A DNA stretch of 64,000 nucleotides from Sphingobium vermicomposti (GTDB lineage: Bacteria > Pseudomonadota > Alphaproteobacteria > Sphingomonadales > Sphingomonadaceae). This document shows, in pieces, positions 36,138-46,805 of the stretch (position 1 is its first letter; each line of letters begins with the position of its first letter). The DNA is taken from the NCBI RefSeq assembly GCF_011762025.1, contig NZ_JAASQR010000002.1, positions 868,001 through 932,000 on the forward strand, in the 5' to 3' direction. The translations under genes and the position numbers were made by a program. Below the pieces are notes generated by a model, which saw only the letters and a list, made by a program, of their open reading frames with translations, was not told the origin of the DNA and did not search any database.

Positions 36138-37326
36138 CGCTGAGTGGCGTCATCGTCCGGGGCTGGACGGCCTGCTCACCGCGCTGGAAGCGCAAGCGGG
36201 ACATGCGCGCTTTGTCGGCGGGGCGGTGCGCGACGGGCTGCTGGGCCTGCCCGTCAGCGACCTGGACATCGCAACGACGCTGGAGCCGACCGCGGTCGTC
36301 GACAGATTGAAGGCAGCGGGGATCAAGGCCGTTCCCACCGGCATAGATCATGGCACCGTCACTGCCGTGATAGCCGGTTGGCCGGTCGAGATCACGACAT
36401 TGCGCCGCGATGTCAGCACCGATGGCCGTCGCGCCACCATTGCCTATACGGACGACTGGCGCGAGGACGCTTCTCGCCGGGATTTCACCATCAACGCGCT
36501 CTACGCCGACCCGGTCAGCCGCGAAGTCACGGACTTTTTCGATGGGGTTGCCGATTTGCAGGCGCACCGCGTCCGCTTCATAGGGGCGCCTGACGAGCGG
36601 ATCGCGGAAGATCATCTGCGGATCCTGCGTTATTTCCGTTTCCTCGCGCGGTTCGGACGGGATGAGCCGGATGCCGACGCCTATGCCGCATGCCGCGCCG
36701 CCGCCAACAGCCTGATGGCTTTGTCGCGGGAGCGGATCGCGGACGAACTGCTGAAGCTGCTGGCCGTCGAACAACCGCTCGCTTCCGTCAAACTGATGAT
36801 CGACGGCGGCATATTGGCGGCGGTCCTGCCCGAAATCGACCAAAGCGGGCTGGAGCGGTTGAAGGCGTTGATCCCGCGCGAACAGGCAGCGGGGGTCGCG
36901 GTATCCCCTCTCCGCAGGCTCGCCGCGCTTCTACCCCCCGATCCCCGGAAAGCGGAAAATGTTGGTGCCCGGCTGAAACTTTCCAAAAAGGCGCGCAAGC
37001 GGATCACGCTCGCGCTGGAAATGCCAGACGCATCATCGCCGCGTGCGATAGGCTTTCGCGTCGGGGTGGAAGGGGCGATCGACCAGATGCTGTTGGATCA
37101 TCGCCGTCCGATAGAAGACATCGACGCGCTGAAAGACTGGACCCCACCGCAACTTCCGATCGGCGGCGGCGCGCTCATTGCGCTGGGGCTCTCCCCTGGC
37201 CCCGACGTCGCCACAGCGTTGGGCGAAGTGCAGCGCGTCTGGGTGGAGGAAGGTTTCCCCGATGCCCGGCGCGTGGCCGAGATCGCCGATCAGACCGTTT
37301 CGAAATTCCAGCGCGCGCGCCAATAG
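36118..37326 (+). CDS. cca: CCA tRNA nucleotidyltransferase
   Basis: Adds or repairs the 3' CCA of tRNAs. The 402-aa protein has the class II nucleotidyltransferase head: GGAVRDGLLG (residues 34-43), the metal-binding Asp48 and Asp50 in SDLDIATT, TLRRDV, and SRRDFTINALYAD with the nucleotide-selecting Arg/Asp further on (EDHLRILRYFRFLARFG). A C-terminal helical body follows. It starts 20 bases inside the Nudix gene, and its 3' end overlaps the convergent EAL gene by 37 bases. tRNA-Arg in this window already encodes its CCA, so repair or processing of other tRNAs is the main role here. Confidence 0.93.
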   Translation: MPALLPDAEWRHRPGLDGLLTALEAQAGHARFVGGAVRDGLLGLPVSDLDIATTLEPTAVVDRLKAAGIKAVPTGIDHGTVTAVIAGWPVEITTLRRDVSTDGRRATIAYTDDWREDASRRDFTINALYADPVSREVTDFFDGVADLQAHRVRFIGAPDERIAEDHLRILRYFRFLARFGRDEPDADAYAACRAAANSLMALSRERIADELLKLLAVEQPLASVKLMIDGGILAAVLPEIDQSGLERLKALIPREQAAGVAVSPLRRLAALLPPDPRKAENVGARLKLSKKARKRITLALEMPDASSPRAIGFRVGVEGAIDQMLLDHRRPIEDIDALKDWTPPQLPIGGGALIALGLSPGPDVATALGEVQRVWVEEGFPDARRVAEIADQTVSKFQRARQ

Positions 37327-39041
37327 TCATAGGCTTCGGCCTCAGGCATCGGCCGCGCGAAATAATAGCCCTGGCCATAGCCGCAGCCCATGGTCTGCAA
37401 CGCATGGGCCAATTTCTGTGTTTCAATGCCTTCGGCGGTCACGTGCAAATGCAGGGATTCTGCCAAGGACAATATGGTCCGCACGATGGCGACCTTGTCT
37501 TTGTCGTCCAACATGGATGACACAAAGCTGCGGTCAATCTTCAAAATGTCGATCGGCAGGCTGTGCAGGCTGGCAAGGTTGGAATAGCCGGTGCCGAAAT
37601 CGTCCATGGCGATCAGCATTTGCAGGTCCTTGAGAGCAACCAACAGCTTCCGCGCCTTTTCAGGGTCGGCGATGATTGCGCTTTCAGTGATTTCAGCCGT
37701 CAGCCGATTGCCCGCGACGCCTGAATAGCGGAGCGATTCCTCAAACATCGACGCCACATCGTCGCGCGCCATCTGGATCGGGGAAAGGTTGATGTTGACG
37801 CCCACAGGCAGCGGCTGCCCAAATTTGGCGTCCCAACGGCTAAGCGCCTGCGCCGCTTCATAGGCGGCCCAGCGGCCCAATTGGGTGATGAGGCCGCTTT
37901 CTTCCGCCACCGCGATGAACTCGACAGGCGACACCGTGCCCAAGTCGGGATCTTCCCAACGGGCCAGCGCCTCAAACCCGTTGACCTCACCCGTCGGCAG
38001 ATGGATCAGCGGCTGGAATGCGAGCGTCAGGCAGCCCTGGGCCAGGGCCGTGCGCAGGCGGCTTTCGATCGAAAAGCGCCGCTGCGCCTCCTTGAGCACG
38101 CCGTTGCGATAAATTTCCACCTTGCCGCTGCGCTTGGCGATCTTGACCGCCGCTTGTGCCTTGCGCACGACATCGTCGGGGTCATCGTCCAGGTTGACGG
38201 ACAGGGCGCAACCGATGGCGCAATCCACCCGGATCTGCACATCGCTCAACCGAATCGGCGAGCCAAGCGCGTCCTTGACCCTCTGAACGATATGAATGCA
38301 ATCCGACATGCCATTGTTAAGCCTGGAGAATATGGCAAAGTCATTGCCGCCGATGCGGGCCAGCACATCGCCCTGCCGCAAGCTCGACTTCAACCGCTTC
38401 GCCACGGTGATCAACAACTCGTCGCCCGCCATCGGACCCAATGATTCGTTGACCCGGCTGAACCGGCTAAGGTCGATGGCGATGATCCCGAACTGCGAAT
38501 GTTCCGGCCACGGCCCGTTGGCCAAGCGGTCTTCAATCTCTTCACCAAAACCGGCCCGATTGGGCAAGGCGGTAAGGCCGTCGGACAGCAATTCTCGGCG
38601 CAGATTCTTTTCGGTGACCCGGTCGTTCGTGCGGTCCAGCGCGGTGAACAGGATCAGGCGGCCTTCGTCATGGACCCACGGCAATTGCCCGATGGTGCAG
38701 GAAAAATATTCCCAACCCAGCGCGCCATTACGCCGCAGTTCGAAAGCAGAGGCCCTGCGGTCGGACATGGCCATCTTTACCATGCGCCTGCGCCATTCTT
38801 CATGGTGCGGCGGCTTGGCAGACAGGTCGAGCGTTTTAAGGAAGGTGCGGTAGAAACAATCATTGACCGCAACCAGCGACAGCTGACCATCGCGAAAATA
38901 CATCAGCGCGGCGGCCTGCGGGATGGCCGCTACCCACTGTTCCTTTTCAGCCATGTCGGGCAGGCGCGTGCGAGTGAACCCTTCAAGAGGGTCGCCGATC
39001 GGGCTGTCGGATGGCCCAATACGCGCTGGAACGATTTCCAT
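37290..39041 (-). CDS. PAS-GGDEF-EAL protein, probable c-di-GMP phosphodiesterase
   Basis: A cytoplasmic second-messenger enzyme of 583 aa. A PAS-like sensor (about residues 38-150) is followed by a GGDEF domain whose active-site loop reads GGNDF (about 231-235) instead of GGDEF, so cyclase activity is doubtful. The EAL domain is intact: GFEALARW, NINLSPIQM, EITES, DDFGTGYSNLASL and KIDRSFV. It should therefore break c-di-GMP to pGpG. No membrane segments, so it is not a LapD. ATG 39041 is preferred; the open frame to 39098 offers an alternative. It is relevant to the Lap-type adhesin locus at 58.8-64 kb, which c-di-GMP normally controls. Confidence 0.9.
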   Translation of the reverse strand: MEIVPARIGPSDSPIGDPLEGFTRTRLPDMAEKEQWVAAIPQAAALMYFRDGQLSLVAVNDCFYRTFLKTLDLSAKPPHHEEWRRRMVKMAMSDRRASAFELRRNGALGWEYFSCTIGQLPWVHDEGRLILFTALDRTNDRVTEKNLRRELLSDGLTALPNRAGFGEEIEDRLANGPWPEHSQFGIIAIDLSRFSRVNESLGPMAGDELLITVAKRLKSSLRQGDVLARIGGNDFAIFSRLNNGMSDCIHIVQRVKDALGSPIRLSDVQIRVDCAIGCALSVNLDDDPDDVVRKAQAAVKIAKRSGKVEIYRNGVLKEAQRRFSIESRLRTALAQGCLTLAFQPLIHLPTGEVNGFEALARWEDPDLGTVSPVEFIAVAEESGLITQLGRWAAYEAAQALSRWDAKFGQPLPVGVNINLSPIQMARDDVASMFEESLRYSGVAGNRLTAEITESAIIADPEKARKLLVALKDLQMLIAMDDFGTGYSNLASLHSLPIDILKIDRSFVSSMLDDKDKVAIVRTILSLAESLHLHVTAEGIETQKLAHALQTMGCGYGQGYYFARPMPEAEAYDYWRARWNFETV

Positions 39042-39125
39042 GACACGCCTTAGAGCGACAAATGGTAAATATTCGGGAAATACTATGCTTGATTTCAATC
39101 AGATGTCTGCATTTTTTACATCCGA

Positions 39126-41414
39126 TCAAAATCGGTTATCGCGGGGGAAGCCGACGGGCGGCATCCGGCCGGCGGCCCCGCGCGCGACGCGCCATGGCGT
39201 CATGTCGCTTTCCGTGCGAGTCCTGCCGCTGTCGCCGCCCATTGCCCAGCTAAGGCCGTCCGCCATGCGGAACGTCACCGCATCGGACAAGCCGCCGTCA
39301 CGATAACGCTGCATCTGCACCCCTTGCCCCCGTGCCATTCGGGGCATTTCAACCAGCGGGAATACCAGCAGCTTCCGATTCTCTCCGACAATGGCGATGC
39401 TGTCGGCATCGGCGGCGATGGGCCGGACGACGGAGAGCCGCGCGCCCGGTCGGACATTGACCACCTGCTTGCCCTTGCGTGTTTCGGCGATAATATCCGC
39501 CGTGGTGGCCACGAACCCGCGCCCGTCCGATGCAGCCAGCAACAGCTCACCGCCCCTGCGCGCGGGCAGCAGCGCGACGATCTGCCCCTGATCGTCCATG
39601 TCTACCAGCGACCGAACGGGATCGCCAAAGCCGCGCCCGCCCGGCAACCTGTCCGCGCCCAGGGTGAAAATGCGCCCGGCGGATGTCGCCAGCAACAGCT
39701 TGTCCGTCGTCTGCGCGTGAAAGGCGATCATCGGACCGTCGCCTTCCTTGAATTTCAGCGTGTCCGCCGATGCCAGGTCGCGATGGCCAGTGAGCGCCCT
39801 TATCCAGCCACGTTCGGAAAGGACGACGGTGATCGGTTCGCGCTCGATCATCGCCTCCAGCGGGATTTCGCGGGCTGGCGCGGCTTCCTCCACCAAAGTC
39901 CGGCGCTTGCCCATATCCGTTTCAGGGGAATAGCGTTTGCGCAGGTCGGCCAGGTCCTTTTTCAGCCGCGTGCGTTGCCGGGTGGGGCTGTCGACCAGCT
40001 TGTTCAGCTCGTCTCGTTCCTTCAGCAATTCAGCATGTTCGCGCCGCAGCTCCATCTCTTCCAGCTTGCGCAGGGACCGCAGCCGCATGTTGAGGATAGC
40101 TTCCGCCTGCCGGTCGGTCAGCTGGAACTCTGCAATCATGACCGTCTTGGGCTCATCCTCCGTGCGGATGATCTCGATCACCCGGTCCAGGTTCAGATAG
40201 GCGATGATGTAGCCGTCGAGCAGATCGACCCGCGCCGCGATCTTGTCCAGCCGATGGCGCGCGCGGCGCACCATCACGTCGACCTGATGTTTCAGCCATT
40301 CGATCAGAACCGGCTTCAGCCCCAGGACGCGCGGGGTGCGCGTGCCGTCCAGTACGTTCAGGTTCAGCGGAAAGCGATTTTCCAGGTCGGTCAGGCGGAA
40401 CAGGCTGTCCATCAGCACGTCCGGGTCCACCGTTCGCGCGCGCGGTTCTATGACGATGCGGATCTCCGCGTCGCTTTCATCGCGCACATCGGCCAGAATG
40501 GGCAGCTTCTTGTCGTTGATCAGGGCCGCGATCTGCTCGATCAGCTTGGATTTCTGCACCTGGAACGGGATTTGCGTAACCACGGCGATCCAGGTGCCCC
40601 GCCCGCCATCTTCCTTGTGCCAACGCGCGCGCGTGCGGAACGAGCCGCGCCCAGTCGCATAGGCTTCCGAAATGATGGATGCGTTGTCCACCAGCACGCC
40701 GCCGGTCGGAAAGTCCGGGCCGCGCACAATCGCCATCAACTCTTGATGTTCGGCGTCTGGATTGTCGATCAATAGGCCGGCGGCGTCGATCAGTTCTGCG
40801 ACATTGTGCGGCGGGATGCTGGTCGCCATGCCCACGGCGATGCCGCTCGCGCCATTGGCCAGCAGGTTCGGGAAAAGGCCGGGGAAAACCTCCGGCTCTT
40901 CATCCTCGCCATTATAGGTGGGACGGAAATCGACCGTGCCTTCGTCCAGCCCCGCCATCAGGTCGGCGGCGGCCTGTGTCAGTCGCGCTTCGGTATAACG
41001 CATGGCGGCGGCGTTATCGCCATCGATATTGCCGAAATTACCCTGCCCATCGACCAGCGGGGTGCGGAGCGAAAAATCCTGCGCCAGACGCACCATGGCG
41101 TCATAGACCGATGAATCGCCATGGGGGTGATATTTGCCGATCACGTCGCCCACGACGCGCGCGCACTTCTTGTAACTGGTGGTGTTTCGCGCCGGATTGG
41201 CGACCAGCACATCGGGCGAAGCACCGCCCGGTTCCATCCGCAACATCCGCATCGCCCACAACAGGCGGCGATGCACCGGCTTCAGGCCATCGCGCAGGTC
41301 GGGCAGCGACCGGGCGGTGATCGTCGAAAGGGCATAGACCAGATAGCGTTCCGACAGCGCGTCGTCGAAAGGATGGTCCTTGATAGCGTCGAACGGGTCG
41401 CGGAAATCGGTCAT
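39126..41414 (-). CDS. parC: DNA topoisomerase IV subunit A
   Basis: Breakage-reunion subunit of topoisomerase IV, which decatenates daughter chromosomes. The 762-aa protein has the winged-helix domain with [20 protein letters not shown] (about residues 94-113), the catalytic Tyr140 in [11 protein letters not shown], the long coiled coil (about 430-480) and a C-terminal beta-propeller with degenerate repeats. The sequence [10 protein letters not shown] at the quinolone-resistance region has Ser at the first usual position. It is far (17 kb) from parE. It is divergent from otsB. Confidence 0.95.
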   Translation of the reverse strand: MTDFRDPFDAIKDHPFDDALSERYLVYALSTITARSLPDLRDGLKPVHRRLLWAMRMLRMEPGGASPDVLVANPARNTTSYKKCARVVGDVIGKYHPHGDSSVYDAMVRLAQDFSLRTPLVDGQGNFGNIDGDNAAAMRYTEARLTQAAADLMAGLDEGTVDFRPTYNGEDEEPEVFPGLFPNLLANGASGIAVGMATSIPPHNVAELIDAAGLLIDNPDAEHQELMAIVRGPDFPTGGVLVDNASIISEAYATGRGSFRTRARWHKEDGGRGTWIAVVTQIPFQVQKSKLIEQIAALINDKKLPILADVRDESDAEIRIVIEPRARTVDPDVLMDSLFRLTDLENRFPLNLNVLDGTRTPRVLGLKPVLIEWLKHQVDVMVRRARHRLDKIAARVDLLDGYIIAYLNLDRVIEIIRTEDEPKTVMIAEFQLTDRQAEAILNMRLRSLRKLEEMELRREHAELLKERDELNKLVDSPTRQRTRLKKDLADLRKRYSPETDMGKRRTLVEEAAPAREIPLEAMIEREPITVVLSERGWIRALTGHRDLASADTLKFKEGDGPMIAFHAQTTDKLLLATSAGRIFTLGADRLPGGRGFGDPVRSLVDMDDQGQIVALLPARRGGELLLAASDGRGFVATTADIIAETRKGKQVVNVRPGARLSVVRPIAADADSIAIVGENRKLLVFPLVEMPRMARGQGVQMQRYRDGGLSDAVTFRMADGLSWAMGGDSGRTRTESDMTPWRVARGAAGRMPPVGFPRDNRF

Positions 41415-41568
41415 CGCGAACGGAATAGCAGCGCCGCCCGCGATGGCAAACGCCGATTTGTTCCGCTTCCGACCCAGCCGGGAATCGGAAAGCCGATGCG
41501 TCCGAAAAAATCATGTCAAAGCGCGGTTCAGGGCTTGCACATTCGACGGGGAGCGCCACTTTGCGCGC

Positions 41569-42330
41569 GTGTCCGAATCCACCCCCTCCCCCACCGATCT
41601 GCCTGTGCCGCCAGTTGCCTTGTTGGCCGGGGCGGCATTGTTCCTCGACTTTGACGGGACGCTTGCTCCCATAGCGGATACGCCTGACGGGGTTGTGGTC
41701 GACGGCGACCTTATCGCCCTGCTCGCCCAACTGCGTGACATGCTGGACGGTCGGGTCGCCATCGTCAGCGGTCGTTCCATCGAAACGTTGCGCGACCTTG
41801 GCTTTGGCGACTTCCTTCTCGCCGGGACGCACGGCTTGGAATTTGCCGAACCGGGCGCGCAGGTCGAAGCTCCACCACGCCAGGCCGCCGTCGATGAAGC
41901 CGAAACAGCCTTCAACGCCTTTGCGCATGAAAAGCCGGGCCTGCTGGTCGAACGAAAATCGATCAGTGTTGGCCTGCATTTTCGCCGCGCGCCGCAATGG
42001 GGGGAGGATGCCGGAGAGCTCGCCCGATCGCTGGCGAAGCGGCTGGGCCTGCACGTACAACCCGGCAAGATGCTTTACGAGCTGCGGCCCGGCGGCGCGG
42101 ACAAGGGTAGCGCCGTGCATGCCTTGATGGCGCGGGACCCCATGGCGGGTGGCACGCCGCTCTTTATCGGCGACGATGTCACCGACGAAGAAGGGTTCGC
42201 CGCGGCCATTGAGTTGGGCGGCGCGGGCATTTTGGTCGGTCCCCCACGATCAACCCTTGCTTCATTCTCTTTGGAACAGGTTGCCGCTGTCAGGCATTAT
42301 CTCGCCCAGGGGATCGCCGCGTCCGGCTGA
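41569..42330 (+). CDS. otsB: Trehalose-6-phosphate phosphatase
   Basis: Dephosphorylates trehalose-6-phosphate to trehalose. The 253-aa HAD-superfamily protein has motif I FLDFDGTLAPIAD (Asp27, Asp29), motif II VSGRS, the cap domain, KGSAVHALM and the acidic motif IGDDVTDEEGF. The frame is open back to 41380 without a family-like sequence; GTG 41569 gives the normal length, although its ribosome site (GGGGAG) is about 15 bases away, so the start is not firm. First gene of the otsB-GH15-otsA unit. The next gene lies in the same frame only 46 bases on. Confidence 0.9.
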   Translation: MSESTPSPTDLPVPPVALLAGAALFLDFDGTLAPIADTPDGVVVDGDLIALLAQLRDMLDGRVAIVSGRSIETLRDLGFGDFLLAGTHGLEFAEPGAQVEAPPRQAAVDEAETAFNAFAHEKPGLLVERKSISVGLHFRRAPQWGEDAGELARSLAKRLGLHVQPGKMLYELRPGGADKGSAVHALMARDPMAGGTPLFIGDDVTDEEGFAAAIELGGAGILVGPPRSTLASFSLEQVAAVRHYLAQGIAASG

Positions 42331-42375
42331 TATGACGACCCGGCGCCCCCGGTAATATTAGCAGGGGGCAGAACG

Positions 42376-44205
42376 ATAAGCAGCCGTAGCACCACCAATC
42401 CTGCCGGGGATCAGCGAACGCTCGACCTCTGGCCCATCGGCAACTGCCAGGCATCAGCGCTGATCGACCGCGCAGGCCGGATGATATGGGCCTGCGTTCC
42501 CCGCGTCGACGGCGACCCCGTCTTTTCCGCCTTGCTGGACGACAAAAGCTGGAGCAGCCCGGACGCTCGCGGTTTCTGGGCGATAGAGCTGGAAAATTGC
42601 GCCAAGGTTGAACAACATTATATTCGCAACACACCTATCCTGGTGACCCGTCAGACCGACGATCAGGGCAATGCGATAGAGCTTTACGACTTTTGCCCGC
42701 GTTACCAGCATCTGGGGCGCATGTACCGCCCGGTTGCTTTCGCCCGCGTCGTCCGGCCTGTGGCAGGCAGCCCGCGCATCCGCATCCGCCTGCGCCCTTC
42801 TACCAGCTGGCATTCGGAACATGTCCCGATCAGCTACGGGTCCAACCACATCCGTATCGTTCTGTCCTACATGGCGATGCGCATGTCGACCAACGCGCCG
42901 ATCGGACTCATTGCCCAGGAAAGCTGGTTCCGCCTGGAACATGACATGCATTTTTTCCTGGGGCCGGACGAAAGCTTCTCCGACGCGTTGCGCCCGGCGG
43001 TCGAGCGCATGCTGGAGGACACCATCCGCGAATGGCAAATCTGGGTTCGCGGCCTGGCCATTCCCCCCGAATGGCAGGAAGCCGTGATCCGTTCCGCCAT
43101 CACGCTGAAACTTTGCCAGCATGAGGAAACCGGCGCCATCGTCGCTGCGCTGACCACCAGCATCCCAGAACATGCCGACAGCGGCCGCAACTGGGACTAT
43201 CGCTACTGTTGGATCCGCGACGCCTATTATACCGTCGAGGCGCTGAACCGGCTGGGCGCGCTCGACGTGTTGGAAAGCTACCTCGTCTATCTGCGCAACA
43301 TCGTCGATGGCGCGAAGGGCGGCCATATTCAGCCGCTTTACGACGTGCGCGGCAACGCCACGCTGCAGGAATATGAAGCGGAAAGCTTGCCCGGCTATCG
43401 CGGCATGGGGCCGGTACGAGTCGGCAATGCCGCCTATTCGCAGATTCAACACGATGCCTATGGCCAGATCGTCCTGTCATCGGTTCAGGGCTTCATCGAC
43501 CAGCGTCTGGTGCGCATGGCGGACATCAGCGACTTTGAGGCGCTGGAGGCGGTCGGCGCGCGCGCCTGGGCCGTTTATGACCAGCCCGATGCGGGCCTGT
43601 GGGAATTGCGCACCCGCGCGCACGTCCATAGCTACAGCGCGGTGATGTGCTGGGCGGCATGCGACCGGCTTTCCCATGCGGCTGGTGCGCTTGGGTTGGA
43701 CGCGCGCGAAATACACTGGCGCGAGCGGGCGGAAATCATGAAGGCGCGCATCCTGCAATCGGCATGGCGCACCAGCAGCAACGCGATTTCGGCCACGTTC
43801 GAGGACGACGCCCGTGACGCATCCCTGTTGCAACTGCTGGACCTGCGGTTCCTGACCCCGGACAATCCGATGTTCCTGGGAACATTGAAAGCGCTGGAAA
43901 AGGATTTGCGCCGGGGCAACGACATGCTCCGCTACAGCACGCCCGATGATTTCGGCGAGCCTGTCACTGCGTTCAACGTCTGCACTTTCTGGCTCATCGA
44001 AGCGCTGCATCGCACCGGTCGGACCGAAGAAGCCCGGATGCTGTTCGAAGAAATGCTGTCCCGCCGCACCGCCGCGGGTCTACTGTCGGAGGATATCGAC
44101 CCGGCAACCGGGGAATTATGGGGCAATTATCCCCAAACCTACTCTTTGGTCGGCATCATCAACTGCGCCGTTCTGCTGAGTAAACCGTGGAGCGTGATGC
44201 GATGA
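42376..44205 (+). CDS. Glycoside hydrolase family 15 (glucoamylase/trehalase-like), non-standard start
   Basis: A GH15 enzyme that hydrolyses alpha-glucosides; between otsB and otsA a trehalose-related role is likely. Conserved blocks are RNWDYRYCWIRDAYYTVEAL, PGYRGMGPVRVGNAAYSQIQHDAYGQ (in two parts), LWELRTRAHVHSYSAVMCWA and LLSEDIDPATGELWGNYPQTYS. The conserved N-terminus LDLWPIGNCQASALIDR is encoded upstream of the first ATG (42481), and no ATG, GTG or TTG exists in frame after the otsB stop. ATA at 42376, with AGGGGG 7 bases upstream, is the best start (609 aa); a sequencing or real frameshift from the ATG at 42332 is the alternative. The otsA start overlaps the stop. Confidence 0.85.
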   Translation: MSSRSTTNPAGDQRTLDLWPIGNCQASALIDRAGRMIWACVPRVDGDPVFSALLDDKSWSSPDARGFWAIELENCAKVEQHYIRNTPILVTRQTDDQGNAIELYDFCPRYQHLGRMYRPVAFARVVRPVAGSPRIRIRLRPSTSWHSEHVPISYGSNHIRIVLSYMAMRMSTNAPIGLIAQESWFRLEHDMHFFLGPDESFSDALRPAVERMLEDTIREWQIWVRGLAIPPEWQEAVIRSAITLKLCQHEETGAIVAALTTSIPEHADSGRNWDYRYCWIRDAYYTVEALNRLGALDVLESYLVYLRNIVDGAKGGHIQPLYDVRGNATLQEYEAESLPGYRGMGPVRVGNAAYSQIQHDAYGQIVLSSVQGFIDQRLVRMADISDFEALEAVGARAWAVYDQPDAGLWELRTRAHVHSYSAVMCWAACDRLSHAAGALGLDAREIHWRERAEIMKARILQSAWRTSSNAISATFEDDARDASLLQLLDLRFLTPDNPMFLGTLKALEKDLRRGNDMLRYSTPDDFGEPVTAFNVCTFWLIEALHRTGRTEEARMLFEEMLSRRTAAGLLSEDIDPATGELWGNYPQTYSLVGIINCAVLLSKPWSVMR

Positions 44206-45608
44206 GCCGGCTGATAGTCATATCCAACCGGGTAAGCAGGCCCAGCAAGTCAGGCAATCAGGGGGGGCTTGCCGTTGCCCTTTCCCAGGCGCTGCGGGAA
44301 AGCCGGGGTATCTGGGTTGGCTGGTCGGGCGAGGTTACGGATAATTTTACCGGGCATATCGGCTTTGCCGAGGATGAAGGGGTAAAGACCGCCACCATCG
44401 ACCTGGAAGAGCAGGACGTCGACGAATATTATAACGGTTATGCCAACAAGACGCTCTGGCCGCTGTTCCACTTCCGCATCGACCTTGCCGAATATGAGCG
44501 CGATTTCGAGGGCGGCTACAACCGCGTCAATCACCGCTTCGCCGATACCGCCAGCCCGCTGATCGAGCCGGAAGACATCATCTGGGTGCAGGATTATCAC
44601 ATGATCCCGCTTGGGCAGATGCTCCGTGAAAAGGGGCATATGAACCGGATGGGCTTTTTCCTCCACATCCCCTGGCCGCCCACGCGCCTGCTGGTGTCCC
44701 TGCCCCACCATAGCAAGCTGGTGCAGACGCTGTTCGCCTATGACGTCGTGGGGTTCCATACGGAGGAATGGCTGGAATCCTTCCGCCACTATGTAGAGCG
44801 AGAAATGAACGGCACGGTGAACGGCGATTTCGTGACGCTGGGCGACCGCACCATTCAGGCGATCGCTTGCCCGATTGGCATCAACGCCCAGGAATTCGCC
44901 AACGCAGCCGTCAGCGATCCCGCGCGCGAAATGTTCGAAAAGGTCCGCCGCTCCCTGCAGGACCGATCCATGATCGTCGGCGTGGATCGGCTGGACTACA
45001 GCAAGGGGCTGGAAGAAAGGTTCAGCGGCTATTCCCGTTTCCTGAAAGATCATCCCGAACAGCATCGCAAGGTCGTGCTGACCCAGATCGCGCCGCCCTC
45101 TCGCGGGGAGGTGGAAAGCTATCAGCATATCCGCGCCACGCTGGACGCCGTCGCCGGGCGCATCAACGGCGAATATAGCGATGTCGACTGGACCCCCATC
45201 CGCTACGTCAACCAGGGCTATCCGCGCGACAAGCTGGCGGGCATCTATCGCGCGGCGCGGATCGGCCTGGTCACGCCGCTGCGCGACGGCATGAACCTGG
45301 TCGCCAAGGAATATGTGGCGGCGCAGGACCCGGAGGACCCCGGCGTCCTCATCCTGTCCCGCTTTGCCGGCGCTGCGATGCAGTTGAAGGATGCGCTGCT
45401 CATCAACCCCTATAGCCCGGAGGAAATGTCCGACGCCATCACCCGCGCCCTCGCCATGCCATTGGACGAACGCAAGCGGCGCTGGCGCGCGATGATGGAT
45501 TGTGTCGAGGAACAGGATATCAGCTGGTGGCGGCGCCGCTTCACCGAAAGACTGATGGCCGCGCAGCGTTATGATGAACAGACGGCGCAGGTTGAAACGG
45601 CGCATTGA
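44202..45608 (+). CDS. otsA: Alpha,alpha-trehalose-phosphate synthase (UDP-forming)
   Basis: Joins UDP-glucose and glucose-6-phosphate to trehalose-6-phosphate, an osmo- and desiccation protectant precursor. The 468-aa GT20 protein has [13 protein letters not shown] at the start, the sugar-nucleotide loop [41 protein letters not shown] and [16 protein letters not shown] near the nucleotide site. ATG 44202 overlaps the GH15 stop (ATGA), preferred to the ATG at 44187. With otsB it forms the complete OtsAB route, and the GH15 enzyme could turn trehalose over. Confidence 0.95.
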   Translation: MSRLIVISNRVSRPSKSGNQGGLAVALSQALRESRGIWVGWSGEVTDNFTGHIGFAEDEGVKTATIDLEEQDVDEYYNGYANKTLWPLFHFRIDLAEYERDFEGGYNRVNHRFADTASPLIEPEDIIWVQDYHMIPLGQMLREKGHMNRMGFFLHIPWPPTRLLVSLPHHSKLVQTLFAYDVVGFHTEEWLESFRHYVEREMNGTVNGDFVTLGDRTIQAIACPIGINAQEFANAAVSDPAREMFEKVRRSLQDRSMIVGVDRLDYSKGLEERFSGYSRFLKDHPEQHRKVVLTQIAPPSRGEVESYQHIRATLDAVAGRINGEYSDVDWTPIRYVNQGYPRDKLAGIYRAARIGLVTPLRDGMNLVAKEYVAAQDPEDPGVLILSRFAGAAMQLKDALLINPYSPEEMSDAITRALAMPLDERKRRWRAMMDCVEEQDISWWRRRFTERLMAAQRYDEQTAQVETAH

Positions 45609-45782
45609 CCTGCGGGCATGCTGACAAGGCATTGAAGCAACAGAGGCCGCTGCCACCTCAGCGCGCTAATTGCACCTCTGCCTCCTTTGGTCTATGGGCC
45701 ACGCCAGCAGCCCCGGCACCCGCTGATCCTTCCCGATTCGCGTTGCCGGGGCACATTCATTCTTGGGAAGACAGGAACGCGC

Positions 45783-46565
45783 ATGGCCCGTCGCCGTCAG
45801 ATCTACGAAGGCAAGGCAAAGATCCTTTACGAAGGTCCTGAACCTGGCACGATCATCCAATATTTCAAGGATGACGCCACCGCCTTCAACGCGCAGAAAA
45901 AGGGCACGATTTCCGGCAAGGGCGTGCTCAACAACCGTATTTCCGAACATCTCTTCACGCTGCTTGGCCAGATCGGCGTCCCCACGCACTTCATCCGCCG
46001 CCTCAACATGCGTGAGCAGCTGGTGCGCCAGGTGGAAATCGTGCCGATCGAAGTGGTGGTGCGCAACGTGGCCGCAGGATCGCTGAGCAAGAAGCTGGGG
46101 ATTGAGGAAGGCACGCAGCTGCCCCGCACCCTGATCGAATATTGCTACAAGGACGACGCGCTGGGCGACCCGCTGGTGTCCGAAGAACATATCGCCTGTT
46201 TCGGCTGGGCCACGCAGGAAGAAATGCACGAAATCGCCGACATGGCGATCCGCATCAACGATTTCATGTGCGGCCTTTTCGCAGGCATCGGCATCCGCCT
46301 GGTCGATTTCAAGCTGGAATTCGGCCGCCTGTGGGACGGCGACTATAGCCGCGTCATCCTGGCCGATGAAATCAGCCCGGACGGCTGCCGCCTGTGGGAC
46401 ATGAACACGGGTGAAAAGCTGGACAAGGACCGGTTCCGCCGCGATCTGGGCGGCGAAGTCGAAGCCTATCAGGAAGTGGCCCGCCGTCTTGGCCTTATGC
46501 CCGAAGGCGCGGATACGACCGTGCTCGACCTGGACACGCATCGCAAGAAGCGTAGCAAGGACTAA
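45783..46565 (+). CDS. purC: Phosphoribosylaminoimidazole-succinocarboxamide synthase
   Basis: Makes SAICAR from CAIR and aspartate in purine synthesis. The 260-aa protein has the ATP-binding [16 protein letters not shown] start, [45 protein letters not shown] and [14 protein letters not shown], all standard for PurC. ATG 45783 is the family start; the open frame back to 45687 is not conserved-looking. It leads a purine group: purS follows after 240 bases and purQ directly after that. Confidence 0.96.
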   Translation: MARRRQIYEGKAKILYEGPEPGTIIQYFKDDATAFNAQKKGTISGKGVLNNRISEHLFTLLGQIGVPTHFIRRLNMREQLVRQVEIVPIEVVVRNVAAGSLSKKLGIEEGTQLPRTLIEYCYKDDALGDPLVSEEHIACFGWATQEEMHEIADMAIRINDFMCGLFAGIGIRLVDFKLEFGRLWDGDYSRVILADEISPDGCRLWDMNTGEKLDKDRFRRDLGGEVEAYQEVARRLGLMPEGADTTVLDLDTHRKKRSKD

Positions 46566-46805
46566 CCGTCCGCTAGGGTTAAACTGTCGAAACGCCGCCT
46601 TTTTCCAACGGAGAACGGGGCTTCGGCAGGCCAAGACCCTGGCCGACGCGCAGCGCCTGCTCACCTGTTTCGGCTCGCCGGAAGGCCAGCCATCCCAACA
46701 AGACGTCAGGCCGTTTCAAGACGGCACGAACGGGATAATGCCTTGCCTGCCGCGCCCCACGGGACTAGGGGGTGCGCCATAGCCATCCACGGAGTTTCGC
46801 ACCTC

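Noticed and set aside
39324..40775. 483-codon plus-strand frame antisense to parC
   Set aside because: ParC is intact on the minus strand; the plus frame is a codon-bias shadow.
42332..42355. Seven-codon frame starting ATG 42332 just after the otsB stop
   Set aside because: No ribosome site at proper distance and too short to be a gene; kept only as a possible frameshifted GH15 start.
44250..45656. 468-codon minus-strand frame antisense to otsA
   Set aside because: OtsA motifs are complete on the plus strand; the antisense product is His/Val-rich noise.
46566..46805. Possible small gene or riboswitch between purC and purS
   Set aside because: No frame with a ribosome site and no compatible set of stems beyond short GC hairpins.
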